The notes: generated from the sequence alone by a model not told the origin. A stretch of DNA of 64,000 bases from Isoetes taiwanensis (GCA_021234155.1 JAJEKV010000002.1:10406725-10470724), one strand, 5' to 3'. Numbered from the stretch's first letter, positions 1-10,470 are shown. Translations and numbers: made by a program.

Positions 1-345
1 CGTTTTCCAGGAATACAAATAGATGAGCACTAACTCTCAGCACATCTCTTACTTATGCTTCACTAGACTTCCGAAGAGTGAATTCAGTTTAATGAAAATC
101 CCTCGTAAACATAGAATGTTTATATATTCGAGAACTGCAGAAATAAAGAGTAAAAAAGAAACTGTAAAGATAGAGCTTAGGATGTAAATTACTATTCTGT
201 TGCTCCCACTTCTTTAAATAAATTGCTTTAACATGCATTGTTCAACATATATTGTTCTATAGAACCTTGCAAGACACCATGAACAACAAGCAACCGAGAG
301 AAGAAAATGGGCTAAGCATAGAAAAAAAAATCTCGACCATCCACT
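1..345. other. AT-rich flank, no gene seen
   Basis: No open frame of useful length and no recognisable motif was found here. It may be the 5' part of the decayed transposase gene that becomes readable from about 350. Confidence 0.4.
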
Positions 346-349
346 TGAA

Positions 350-1424
350 TATATGTCCGTTGTAATTGATGGACATGGAATGAACCATGGGAAAACAACT
401 CTACCTCATTTCCTTGAAATTCCTAAAGATGTCCCATACAAAGACTCACCTTGCAGGGGCAATGGTCTTCAAAGGCAGTTTAAAGTGCAAGGTCTTTTTG
501 GCATATCTTAACTTGCATGATGACCCAGATAGAGCAATTACCACCAATACCTTACCTGCATCTTGACAATACTACTAGAGAGAACAAAGATTGAACACTA
601 TTTCCTTATTGTTCCATTCTAGTGGAGCTCGTCATTTAAAAAAATGAAGCTTGAATTTCGACTTGCAAGTCACACTCATGATCAAACTGCTCAATTGCTC
701 AAATGCTCAAATGCCCTTTAACCTTTCAACTTCAGTTCGAATTATTGAGGACCCTTACACTACAATGCTATAACTGAACTTATGAAGGAGACTGTTGACT
801 TAAATACATAACTTGTCTTTTCACAACGTGATGCAGAGCATTGTCAATAGGCTGAATGATCTTACATTCAACCCCACATCAAGTTTTACGCGCACAATAG
901 AAAAAGTTACTTGCACGGGAAACAATTATACACCACAATTAAAAGTTGGTGTCCACCAAAATGATTGCACTTCACCAAGCATGTTCCAGAGACGAGGTTG
1001 TTAGAAGGTGCAGAGCAACTTCCACTAGAAAATCCACGGGAGATACGTACTTCAGTGACATCCTTGCAGGTCATTGAGAGAGGAGCTTCTTGGGATTTAT
1101 GTACTTCACAGAAGAAGAAAAAGAGTGGTAGAAAAACTTTTTCTTGACCAAAACCTTATGGTTCAAAACTTACGTAGTAGGCAGTTGGAGAAACCTTTTT
1201 GTGGCCTAATACTTTCTGCCAATCCCAAAGCTGAGCAGGAACAAGCAATGCTCGATTCGATTCGATTCGAGGAGGAGGAGGAGGAGGAGGAGGAGGAGGA
1301 GGAGGAGATGGTCATATACCTCAGACCAAGATACAATAAGCAGGACTCTTGTTGTGTTAGCATTACAAATATTGAAAAAGGAATATTAATTTCTCTTCAA
1401 ACTAAGTATGATGACAAAGGGTGA
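350..1424 (+). pseudogene. Decayed transposase-derived gene (LDNTTREN / HTH motif family)
   Basis: Between about 354 and 700 the plus strand reads, across several frames, as a degraded protein. It starts VVIDGHGMNHGKTTLPH, continues LHDDPDRA, then YLHLDNTTRENKD, and ends with a SHTHDQ segment. This order (substrate-like D-rich start, LQLDNTxREN, then GHTHEDID) is what I know from a widespread eukaryotic transposase-derived family often annotated only as a DUF (DUF7869-like; the label is uncertain). Stops and frameshifts are frequent, so it cannot be functional. The stretch to 1424 holds further coding-like pieces, including an acidic run encoded by a (GAG)n repeat. The reading seems to resume after the CACTA insertion at 5243-5460, where an acidic Ser/Asp/Glu-rich tail appears. 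Alternative: another class of domesticated transposase. Confidence 0.5.
1269..1308 (+). repeat. (GAG)n trinucleotide microsatellite
   Basis: About twelve to thirteen perfect GAG units. In one frame they encode a run of glutamates and on the other strand a run of serines. It lies inside the decayed transposase gene and may be an expanded acidic tract. Confidence 0.9.
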
Positions 1425-1599
1425 TCTTTCTAAATAACCGACACCATCAAAGAAGAAGGGTTGGTGACTAAACTCAAGGTTCACTGACTTGCTACACATG
1501 CAGTAAATGCCTTCAGAAGATATGAGTTAGAGATGCAAACTCAATGGAAGGGAAACAAATCAAAGAAATCACTACAAGAGGATAGGATTTTGCCGTCAA

Positions 1600-2130
1600 A
1601 CCCTGCGTCACTACCTTATAAGGTTTGTCAGATTTGTGTCAAAAGCTTGAAAGTGACACAAATTAATTTGATTGCGTTAGAACTTGTGTCAGTATAGTAG
1701 TGTCAAAAGCAACATCATATTTGTGACATATTTGTGTCAATTAGTTTTTGTAAAGATGATTGCATCATATATTGCGGAAAGATTAAGACATAATTTAAAA
1801 TCAAATCTAGCAATAGGTTTGTGCCTATCATAACATCGTTAATGCTAAGGTTTTGGGTCAATTTTGTTACACATTTGTGTCACATTTTATGATAGTTTTT
1901 TTGTCACATTTTGTAAAACATTTATGTCATTTGATAGTGTCAAACATATTGACAATTTTACATAGATTCTCCGTTTTCTATTATGGCACTTACGTCATGC
2001 AATTGTGTCAAGCAAGTATCAATGTAGTGACATTGTGAAGTAGAAGTACATAGATATCTTGACGCAAAAGGGGCTAAGTCTGACACAAAAATGTCACTAG
2101 TACGAGGGAAAGACATTTTATATACGCTTT
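1600..2130. repeat. Left subterminal repeat region of CACTA element 1
   Basis: Many short copies of TTTGTGTCA and TGACACAAA in both orientations. In CACTA elements such subterminal repeats bind the transposition co-factor; here the role is inferred by analogy. Confidence 0.75.
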
Positions 2131-2489
2131 TAGACTAGTATGGTTTTTAACATATAAATAACAATAGAAATATTGTACAAACATTATATCCAATATTTAT
2201 GTATGTATGCATATACGTTCTTAGGTTCTACATAACTAATGAAATTGCAAGAAAGGCAATTTAGAGCAAACTTTTACAAAATATTCAACATACATTGTCA
2301 AAGCATGGAATTGGTCTTCGATATCATGCTCAATGTCGTGCAACTCATCATTATCATCATTTGTGACGTTCCCCTAGAATAGATGGTATAAATATGTATA
2401 TCCAAGGACACATCACAACGCAAATCTACATTAGTAGACTTGTATGTACCAAATGTGGAGGCATGCTAAGTTATTTACATAACTTAGCT

Positions 2490-2800
2490 AACCTAAGGAA
2501 GGAACCCATTTCCACATGGCTTCATCCCACAGGCGACCTGCTACATGGATGCAACCTATTGGAACCAAGTGCCCTTTCATGTGAACCCTAACACATAAAC
2601 GACCAAACCCTAAATCTAGGCCATTTTTGAATCCACTAGCTTCTGATCCCAATTCGTGCTTACATCCTCGATACGAGGATCGTCTTCGATAGTATAGCTT
2701 GCAGCAGCAGCCCCAAGAGGGTACGCGCATCAAAGGGAGGAGCATCTGTTCCAAACCGCCTGTAAGTGATGCAGAACCAAGAAGCAAGAGACAGTTCTTC
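2490..2800 (+). other. Possible captured host 5' region inside CACTA element
   Basis: A comparatively GC-rich island inside the AT-rich element. It contains two telo-box-like AACCCTA motifs (about 2584 and 2606), a CAG-rich stretch and a possible splice donor (CTGTAAGT near 2760). Telo-boxes are common in 5' leaders of plant housekeeping genes, so this may be a captured promoter or leader. No protein is recognisable on either strand. Confidence 0.3.
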
Positions 2801-2951
2801 AGGAGCAGGTACTTCGAGTAGATTTTTAGCTAGTTCAGCTGGAAATTAGCATTCTAGACGATTAGCATGTCGTACTTTTAATAAAGCCATTCTAAAACTC
2901 AAAGTTCTGATAATGAACTCTAATCAATGAACCCTAACTGTAAGTTAGATG

Positions 2952-3672
2952 TACGTGATTAGGATTAGTTGTTATTCATGTTATCTATCAGGTTATGCTG
3001 ATATATGATGTTGGTTGATCTCATGTTCACACCTCTTATGTATTGGGTGGGGGGTAAGAGCCTAGTAGCCATTAATTAGTTCACATTATATATGGCCTGT
3101 GCATAGAGCCCACTTGGCTATGGAGGCTATGGAAATAAAGTGATGGAGCAATTATACTAATGACATATAGTGCAAGTGCTCATTTTACAACTTTTAAAGA
3201 AAAAAATTGTAACTAGTCAAAAGCACATTTGATTACTTTGCATAGCAAATTGTAGGATATGATGTGAGTGCTGTTTTCTGATATAAAATTGAATATGATA
3301 CGTGATTAGGATTAGTTGTTATTCATGTTATCTATCAGGTTATATTGATATATGATGTTGGTTGATCTCATGTTCGCACCTCTTATGTATTGGATGGGGG
3401 GTAAGAGACCTAGTAGCCATTATTTAGATGATGTTCCTAGTTTAGACTAATTAGTTCACATTATATATGGTCTGTGCATAGAGCCCACTAGGCTATGGAG
3501 GCTATGGAAACAAAGTGATGGAGCAATTACACTAATGACATGTAGTGCAATTGCTCATTTTACAACTTTTAAGGAAAAAAATTGTAACTAGTCAAAAGCA
3601 CATTTGATTACTTTGCATAGCAAATTGTAGGATATGATGTGAATGATGTTTTCTGATATAAAATTGAATATG
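2952..3672 (+). repeat. Tandem duplication, unit about 347 bp
   Basis: Copy 1 covers 2952-3298 and copy 2 covers 3299-3672. They are nearly identical apart from about 25 extra bases in copy 2 and a few substitutions. The duplication lies inside the CACTA element and has no open frame. Confidence 0.9.
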
Positions 3673-4740
3673 ATTATACAATGCACTTCAAGTCTCTAGG
3701 CTTATCCACACATTGAGGAACTATGTTTTTTTGGCTTATTTTTTAACCTATGTTTACATTGTAAGTGTATTTTTTAAATGCTATAGTATTTTGAAGATAA
3801 TGCTTAATGTCAAATTAGGGCATGCAATAGTACAGTTTTTGCCATAATCTTTAAGCAAATGCCAGAATGTAGCATGTTTTCATGGAATACTATGCTGACA
3901 GCATCCAACTGTGACAAATGCTAGAGGCAATGAAGCTCTTTCCAAAGATATTCTCTTGGAATGTGTTTCTTTCAGATTGTGAAGACCCCTAGAGCAGATA
4001 TTATTACAGTTCTTTCATTTGACATGGCAACATGATTTAGATGCCACATCGTTCAGATTTCTGGAATGCCATGTTTAGCTTTTATTGATTTTAATAATTT
4101 ATTCTGTTTATCTTTAGATAAAAAATATGATACTTACTAAAGTTTAAAGTCGCTTTCTAAACTAATTCTTAGAATTAAATTTTCATCTAAGATAACCCTG
4201 TATAATTAAAATGCTATTAAAGAACGTTTTACATTGAAATTAATTAAATGATTACGTTTATGTTTGATTAAAATATATTTTATTTCATCAATAATAAATT
4301 ATTCAATAATTATTATTAAACCAATAACTTTATATCATTTCAACTTAAAACCTTCCTTAAAGTATTTTTAAAAGTGTAAAAGTTTGTAAATTGTGAAATT
4401 CTAATAATAGTTTTAATTCAATCGCTTATCAAACTATCAGATTTCATTTAATTATCATGATTGCTAAATCTTGAATCTGTTAAATCAATAAAATTTGAAA
4501 TTTTTATATTCTTGAAATGTCTAATTCTAAATAGATTCAAATAAAAATTAGTTTGGAAAAATCAAGTTTATTCTTTGATAACTATTATAGTTTTAATTTA
4601 AATAAACTTATAAAAATTATAACAATCAAGAAGAATCACACAATACATATATTCTTATAATGGCGTTCTTGAAGTGTTATCTATTACATCTGAATAAGTC
4701 CAAATTTTGTTGAATATGTCATAAAGGGAATACCTCCTTG
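3673..4740. other. AT-rich internal stretch of CACTA element
   Basis: No gene, no RNA and no clear repeat was seen. From about 4130 to 4680 the composition is extremely AT-rich, built of TTAAA/AATTT-like words. Confidence 0.5.
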
Positions 4741-4758
4741 TTTTTAAGCATATTTAGA

Positions 4759-4879
4759 TGGCCGGGGCAGGGGTTTTTTAATCCTGACAGTAATACGCTT
4801 GCTGCTCTATTTTTGTTTGGGTCCCAAGGGCCAATTGGTCTCCGTGGACGATAAAAAATCTATTCTATTCTATTCTATT
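4759..4879 (+). mobile_element. LINE 3' tail with (TTCTA)n end, nested in CACTA
   Basis: This segment matches the 3' end of the LINE copy at 15622-16303 almost base for base: a GGGGC-rich start, TTTTTTAATCCTG, CTTGCTGCTCT, GGTCTCCGTGGACGAT, then repeated TTCTA. Only the 3' untranslated tail is present, as expected from 5'-truncated target-primed insertion. Confidence 0.8.
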
Positions 4880-5242
4880 AGAAAGTTACAAATATGACAC
4901 AAAGTATGTCAATATATGCAAGATAAGAATGCCAATATAGTGTACCAATTTAGTTGCTTAGTCGAGACTAATATAATAGAAAATATGACGCAATTATTGA
5001 ATAATTTCGATATAAGCTCGACACAAAAATGCCATGCAATTGCCACTAATATAGCCATTGTGTCATTTTTACGTTATGTAGCTGTAATACAATACCTGAC
5101 ACAAAAGTTGATGCCCATGCGACATCAAAGTATAGCACTTTTAGCGTCAACTTCGTGATATTTAATGGGCCTATGAGAATACAGGTAGCATCATTTTACT
5201 TGACGCTATACCCGACGAAAAATGCCTTATTCTGTTGTAGTG
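4880..5242. repeat. Right subterminal repeat region of CACTA element 1
   Basis: Repeats of the same TGACACAAA type as the left end. It closes with GTTGTAGTG, the inverted terminal sequence. Confidence 0.75.
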
Positions 5243-5489
5243 AATTGGGTTGTCGAGATTAGCTCAACCCACAAGAAATTGATATACTATGTTATGATTT
5301 CAAACGTAAAACCTGACAATTGTCTATGCCAAAGAACAATCAACTTATCATTACAAGGAGGAGGATGAGAATCATCTGTGGACAATGATGAGGAAAATAA
5401 CTCAAGCGCTTCTTCAAGTGATAGTGAGGTGGCAAAGACAATATGAACAAGTATGATGGTGTGCGTGATCCCTCAATCCACCACTACAA

Positions 5490-5960
5490 AAGAACATTAA
5501 TTTATTGCCACTTTTTTGTCAGTAAAATAACATATCAAAAAACTGATACAAAAGTGGCAATAACTGAGACAAAATTGTGACCATAGATTGACATAGTTTT
5601 GATAAAAGTATTTGCCAGAAATGTGACAATAGACTGACTTTATAATAACAAAAGTAGTGACAAAGAAATGATATAAATACTACCATTATGTGCCAATAAA
5701 ATGATACAAATGTGAGAAAACAATTCAAGAAAAGAATGATATAAATGTGACAATGTTATGCCTATAGAATACCTCAAATGTGACAAAAGAGTGAGAATAT
5801 GGTGACAAAAAAGTGAATGTAACGTGACAATAAACTAGCTTTAAAGCGACAATAAGATGACAAAAAAAGGGACATTAAGCTGACTTTAAAGTGCAGATAA
5901 TTTGATAAAAGTGTCTTCAAGAATGTAAAGTTACCATCAACCATCTCCTTCATGCTCATC
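5490..5960. repeat. Subterminal repeat array of CACTA element 2
   Basis: Dozens of short GTGACAA / TGACAAA words, mostly in one orientation, next to the terminal sequence. They are like, but not identical to, those of element 1. Confidence 0.7.
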
Positions 5961-6023
5961 ATTGAGCTCTAATGCAGTAATATCAATAAGAAGTCTGCGC
6001 CTGGGTACAACATGAACCACCAT

Positions 6024-6470
6024 TCACGGCCTTGGGTTAAGAAGGTTTTCAGTAAAGAAAACCTGTTCAACTTGTTTAGAGTAAACAAATGGTTCGTTCA
6101 TTTCTCCAAGAATCTGTGTTGAATCAATCTCGTAGAAACCCGAAGGATGTGATCTCACGGACTTATTTCTGCCTCTATAAATAGCTTTGAACCACTTTGC
6201 GTTCAATATAGTTACATGAAATGAACAGAAGTCAACATCAATAATATTGGTGATTTGTTCAACATAATTAAGGTCACCCTTAACAGGTTGCCGATCACGT
6301 CGACTAGCTTGACTTTTTTATTCAAATTGGGAAGCAATTTCACAGTCATTTGTCAGACGGCCTTTATCGACCTCTATAGTTCGAAGATGATTTCCATAAG
6401 CCCACATGGAATTGTGGAAATGAGCCTGCATTTTACAGGATATGAGCCATATGTATGTAGCACACATTGA
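6024..6470 (-). pseudogene. CACTA transposase C-terminal part (DUF4216 region)
   Basis: On the minus strand a frame from about 6455 reads AYGNHLRTIEVDKGRLTN, then after one in-frame stop QPVKGDLNYVEQI, NAKWFKAIYRGR, SGFYEIDS, ILGEMNEPFVYSKQVEQVFF. This is the pattern of DUF4216, the domain C-terminal to TNP2 in plant CACTA transposase proteins (GNH, then W, GFT/NF, then PFV...QVFY). The open part is 6206-6024. At least one stop codon breaks it, so it is a relic. Confidence 0.75.
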
Positions 6471-6489
6471 CAATAAATAGAAAGTTATA

Positions 6490-6814
6490 CCTTTTTAATG
6501 CATCCAAATGCGATATTGAAGTCATCCTTTGGAACATCCTATCCATTATCTCGTGCATTTTCTATTGCTTCAAGCAATCAATCACAAGCCATATCCTTAG
6601 GCAATTCTTCTAATGATTTTGGATATAGAACATGTTTTCGGCCATAATGTATGTTATTATGTGCAAAATCTTGTCTGGTTATCTCCCTCTCTTCTCTAGC
6701 AAGTTTATACCTCTCCCTCCACTTATCAAGACTTTCAGTATTACGTATTACAAACTTATCTATTTCTTCAAACATTTCCTCATTCAATTTGCGTTGCACT
6801 CCATGACCTTGCAT
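6490..6814 (-). pseudogene. CACTA transposase fragment between TNP2 and DUF4216
   Basis: A 78-codon open frame rich in Lys, Glu and Arg (starting MQGHGVQRKLNEE, with SLDKWRERYKLAREERE) continues after an in-frame stop to DVPKDDFNIAFGCIKK, then reaches GTATAAC, which resembles a splice donor. By position it is the helical linker of the CACTA transposase. The identity comes from its neighbours, not from a clear motif of its own. Confidence 0.5.
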
Positions 6815-6955
6815 GACCTTACAAACTTATCTACTTCCTTATCTTCCTCACCATTCCAAATCTTTGGTGCATCTTTGTGTATTGAAATTGTGGGTTCACT
6901 TAAAAAGAACAATTTTTCATGAAGCAAGTGACCCTCGTTCATGGACCCATCAGGC

Positions 6956-7420
6956 CTAGCCATTTGTCAGATGTATCCTTTCAAAATTTTCATGTACCAT
7001 TCTAAAAAAACATCCACCGACTTGGAGCTGGTCCAAGAAGCCAGATTTCTTTGTCCAATCATGGGACTTTAACCCGCTAAGATCACCATCTTTTGTGAAG
7101 GCTTTACATAGTGACGCACCATAGCCGGTAGGAGTGTGCATTTTGGATATAATATTAGTCACTTGCAACTCCTCTGATTTACTTAGTCGACCACAACTAT
7201 GGGCCACACACTATGTTTTGATGACAGCGTTCCCAAAAGGCAAATTCCATCTATTCCAATAGCAAGGTGTAAATTGCGTGGTTCATCCTTGAATACCCTC
7301 CACTTATCTTCTATGTGTTTCATAGCTTCTCCATCCGCTGAAATTCTTAAAATTCCATCCCTTACTTCGATGTGTCACATGGAAATCCTTTAATGGAGAC
7401 AAAGATGGAGAACGAAACAT
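6956..7420 (-). pseudogene. CACTA transposase, TNP2 domain fragments
   Basis: Two minus-strand frames overlap here. From about 7365 to 7190 one reads ISADGEAMKHIEDKW, DEPRNLHLAIGIDGI and SVWPIVVV. This is the TNP2 signature (DGEAW/F, PRNxRLGLxxDG, WPV). A second frame, 7207-6956, contains GYGASLCKAFTKDGDLSGLKSHDW, matching the later GLKSHDWH motif of TNP2. The catalytic stretch that should separate them is missing, so there is an internal deletion plus frameshifts. Confidence 0.75.
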
Positions 7421-8110
7421 GTAGATGTGGAATAATGGCCATGTGTTGCAAAACTTTTCTATGAATTATATCATATGAACTGCATCAGATTCCCCAACCG
7501 TAGCAAATGGAAATGGCTATACAGACTGCGAGAGATTTTGAAGCCCACGACTCTGCGAATTAGCCAAATTTTCAGATTCAGACTATGCCAAGATTGAGCC
7601 GAATAGGCCAAACTATATATCAAAATCAAGCGTTGCAATATACACAAGCGTGAATTTTTTTTGGAATTTAGAGTTGTTGTGCCTTCGTGGATTCTGCACC
7701 TCCAACTTCAGCACATGGTATTCGGAATGCTGCTCACAAACAAGGTATTCTCTGTTCTGTCAACAGTAAAAAAAAGCCTTGCATAAGCCTAATTCGCAGC
7801 CTCCAAAACAAGAGTCTGATTTTCATATGAAATCTTTCACGCACAAATACAATCAACTAAAGGGAAAAAAAAGAAAAACTTGAAAAAGGTTACCAATTTC
7901 ACACTTGCAATTACATAACAAATCAAATAAGGAAAAACAACCCACACAACAATGTTTAGATAGAAAGATAAATAGATAAACAAGGAAACTAGACTAGGAA
8001 CACAAGTAAAAATAACTAGTTTGAATTCAATAAGGAAGATGCATAAACAAGAGGGCAAAGGCCTCAAAAAAGGACTCGAAAAGTATAGACAGGCAGAGGA
8101 GCAGTGGGGG
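7421..8110. other. Intergenic, 3' flank of the FLA gene
   Basis: No gene seen. The AT-rich part at 7780-8050 is probably the 3' untranslated and terminator region of the minus-strand arabinogalactan gene. Confidence 0.4.
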
Positions 8111-8113
8111 GTG

Positions 8114-8929
8114 TCAAGCGAGGAAAAACAAGGGAAGCCCAAAAGAGGGAAGGAAAAGCAGAAAGAGGGGAAAAGCTGAAGGGATAGGTGGGGCAGAGGA
8201 AGGAGCAGCACCCTGAGTGGCTGGAGCCCCGCCGGCAGAGGGACCGAGGGCAACAGGGGGAGCACCGGAGGGGATCATGGGAGCCGGTATCCCAGCAGCG
8301 GCAGGCGCCCGAGCGGGGGGCGGAGAAGGGGGCTGAACAGCGGCGGCAGGGGCGAAACCGGGAGCCAAGGCCGGGCCCAAGGAGGGCGCACCACTCGGGG
8401 CTACCCGCGTCCCGGTACTGGCCGTCGGGATCAAAACCCTGTCGATCCCGTGGCACGTCAAAACCCCCCCCGTTATGTTGCCGCACATATTCGGCCGCAC
8501 CACCTTCGCCCCGTTGATCTGGAAATTGCTGGCGCTGTTATTCGTCACGGCCACCGTCCTCCCCAGCAGCGTCGGCAGCTTCTGGCCCACCGGAAACTGG
8601 GCCAGCAGGTTGAACGGCAGCACTTGGGTGATCGCATGGTAGAGCAGGATGTTGGGCAGATCCGTTCTGTTCACTGTTACTATGGCCGCTATGGCGTCGT
8701 TTGTCGGGATCATAAGAGTGGTGTAGGCTGGTATGAATTTTCCCAAGGCTCTTATTGTTATCCCCGCCAGGCTGAAGCCGGCCCCCCTCACCGCCTCCGC
8801 CAGCGCTTGCACGTCCCTTCCCGGCGCCAAAGGCCAGTTGCCCACCGGCTGCTGCTGCGCCTCTGAACCATTACACATCCAACCCAACACCAAAAAAGCG
8901 CAGCAGAATACGAACCTCCTCATATCCAT
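8114..8929 (-). CDS. Fasciclin-like arabinogalactan protein (FLA), single FAS1 domain
   Basis: A 271-residue intronless protein, predicted to be secreted and anchored at the outer face of the plasma membrane, with a role in cell-wall adhesion or signalling as known for plant FLAs. Residues 1-24 form a signal peptide. A single FAS1 domain spans about residues 35-165, with the H1-like stretch TTLMIPTNDAI, the YH motif in LLYHAI, and the H2-like end VLTCHGIDRVLIP. Residues about 172-248 are rich in Pro, Ala, Ser and Gly (AP, SP, PAPA-like), typical sites for arabinogalactan addition. The last 22 residues are hydrophobic, as for a GPI-anchor signal. The gene is far more GC-rich than its surroundings. 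A start at the second Met (residue 3) is also possible. The length suits a one-FAS1 FLA. Confidence 0.9.
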   Translation of the reverse strand: MDMRRFVFCCAFLVLGWMCNGSEAQQQPVGNWPLAPGRDVQALAEAVRGAGFSLAGITIRALGKFIPAYTTLMIPTNDAIAAIVTVNRTDLPNILLYHAITQVLPFNLLAQFPVGQKLPTLLGRTVAVTNNSASNFQINGAKVVRPNMCGNITGGVLTCHGIDRVLIPTASTGTRVAPSGAPSLGPALAPGFAPAAAVQPPSPPPARAPAAAGIPAPMIPSGAPPVALGPSAGGAPATQGAAPSSAPPIPSAFPLFLLFLPSFGLPLFFLA

Positions 8930-9316
8930 TTCTACAATAACTCAGTGTCTCCACAATTACTCGCTTCGCAAACCGGATTCCTGCACTAACTCGCACTACA
9001 AACTCCCCCGTCTGTCATTCCCTCAGATAATCTGATGCCCGGCAGAGACCAACAGTAGCGCCAACGGGTGCAGATAACGCAAACGAATTAGAAGAAGATG
9101 AAGCTGTATCGGTCATCCGCATGCAACTAATCTTGTAGGACCACGTCTACGACACCCAAGTTAGCAATATATTACTCCATGTGAAGATAACGATACCTCT
9201 TTTCTCAACGTGTTGTTTACCCTTGCTCTCGCTTTGACCACCACTTACATGAACGCCTTCATGTGGTAGAAATCCCCCATCGTTGGCCCCGGAAATTACC
9301 ACTAGTGGGTAGCAAT

Positions 9317-9565
9317 CCCTCCTTAAACATCTGGTGTCGTGGGATTATCTGATCGCAACAATCTCCACCCTTCAATCGGCATCTTGGTAGCAGAGGTTAT
9401 TTCTGATGATTATCAAGTCCACGGCTGAGATTGAGGAGATTATCAAATCCATGGTGATAATCCCCTCCACCAGATGTTTAAGGGAGGCCAACCCTCCCCT
9501 CTCGATGATTATGGCAGATAACCCTCTCGGCCTGCCGGCCTCGAGGGTTATCTGCCATAATCATC
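9317..9565. repeat. Two adjacent inverted repeats (fold-back region) upstream of FLA
   Basis: One pair has arms 9317-9349 and 9456-9487, about 32 bases, mostly complementary around CTTAAACATCTGGTG. The second has perfect 23-base arms at 9504-9526 and 9543-9565 with a 16-base loop that can also pair (GGCC...GGCC). In single-stranded form the region would make two strong hairpins. It lies 400-650 bases upstream of the FLA start. It may be a fold-back transposon or MITE cluster; a small-RNA precursor is possible but unproven. Confidence 0.85.
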
Positions 9566-9689
9566 TCAAGAGGAGGGTTATCCTCCTCATCATTTGCCTC
9601 GGAAATCTTTTAATCGCCCCTGCTCCTCCAACAAGTTATATGCTTCTTATCGCTCATTCCTTCTTTATCGCTCATTCCTAGCCATTGAT

Positions 9690-10235
9690 CACAATAATAT
9701 TCCAACGTTTTTTATCTAATATATTCCAACGCTTATTCCTTCTAATGCATTCCAGGCCATCCAATAAATTCATGATGGGGTCAAACCAGTAAGGTTTCTA
9801 AACCATTTCCACAAGTCAAAACACAAGTCAATCACAAAGCATGATCCAATGAAGGGCTACTTGAACCCCTGCTAGGCAAAACCAAAGTGTTAGCACAATT
9901 GCATAGAATTCATAAACCAGCAACAATAATTTTTTTGCACGCAACTCTGATGAAGTGCACTCAGCATTGCACATGAGCACCTGTGTAAACCTACAATAAG
10001 ATGTCTGGAGTCTTACCATAGAGTCCAGCTATTCATCCAGCAACATGCGCACAAGAACCATGGCCTACAAACATCCAGAAGATAATCATAACATAGAAAA
10101 CGAATGAAAGCTTTGTTTCAGATTTACTTAAAGAGGTCCTCGCATGCAAACATCCTATACTGGGCATAAGCTGAGAACATGTAAATGATACAGTTTAGTA
10201 ATGAGAGACGAAAGCATGAATAACCGAAAAGTATT
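9690..10235. other. Intergenic, nothing recognised
   Basis: No gene, RNA or repeat was identified. A 63-codon minus-strand frame (9828-10019) has no recognisable motif. Confidence 0.4.
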
Positions 10236-10249
10236 CCATTGTTAAATTC

Positions 10250-10470
10250 ACACCGTTTCTCTTTCCCTTTGCTATTTGCTCTACCTCGCTTTCACCTTTT
10301 TTCTTTTTCCTTTTCCTCGTTTTGTCTACACAACACTGCCCATTTTCCTTCTCCTTTTTTCTTGTTCTTTAAACATTTTCTTTTCTTCTTTCCATTTTTT
10401 CCCTTTTTCACTTTCTTTTTTCCTGATGAACTTTTTCCTTTCTCTTTCCCTTCTTTCCATTTTGGAGATA
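10250..10470 (+). repeat. Polypyrimidine tract
   Basis: About 220 bases dominated by C and T on the plus strand, with TTTTC/CCTTT words. The Phe/Ser/Leu-rich frames across it are composition artefacts. Confidence 0.7.

Larger units (their letters stand above)
1570..5242. mobile_element. CACTA-type DNA transposon, non-autonomous, 3673 bp, TSD AAT
   Basis: The element begins CACTACAAGAGG and ends with the inverse of CACTACAACAG. The trinucleotide AAT is present at 1567-1569 and again at 5243-5245, the 3-bp target duplication typical of CACTA elements. Both ends carry subterminal repeats built on TTTGTGTCA / TGACACAAA (about 1580-2130 and 4880-5220). No transposase coding region was found inside, so it must depend on a helper. 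The interior holds a 5'-UTR-like block with telo-box motifs (about 2580-2790), a tandem duplication, a very AT-rich block and a nested LINE tail. The flanking DNA looks like two halves of the same decayed transposase gene. Confidence 0.85.
5482..7420 (-). mobile_element. CACTA-type DNA transposon 2, one end plus broken transposase
   Basis: A CACTACAAAAG terminus at 5482 is followed by subterminal repeats of GTGACAA type up to about 5960. Minus-strand pieces of a TNP2-type transposase then lie between about 7390 and 6024. The terminus resembles those of element 1, so both may belong to one family. No matching opposite end (GTAGTG plus duplicated trinucleotide) was found downstream, so the element is probably truncated. 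The target trinucleotide before the left end is CAC. Confidence 0.7.

Noticed and set aside
1163-1363. Poly-serine ORF on the minus strand
   Set aside because: It is the reverse reading of the (GAG)n microsatellite, not a gene.
2488-2787. 99-codon ORF on the minus strand in the CACTA element
   Set aside because: No motif. The same DNA looks more like a plus-strand 5' leader with telo-boxes.
8188-8866. Long plus-strand ORFs rich in Arg, Gln and His
   Set aside because: They are antisense shadows of the GC-rich FLA gene.
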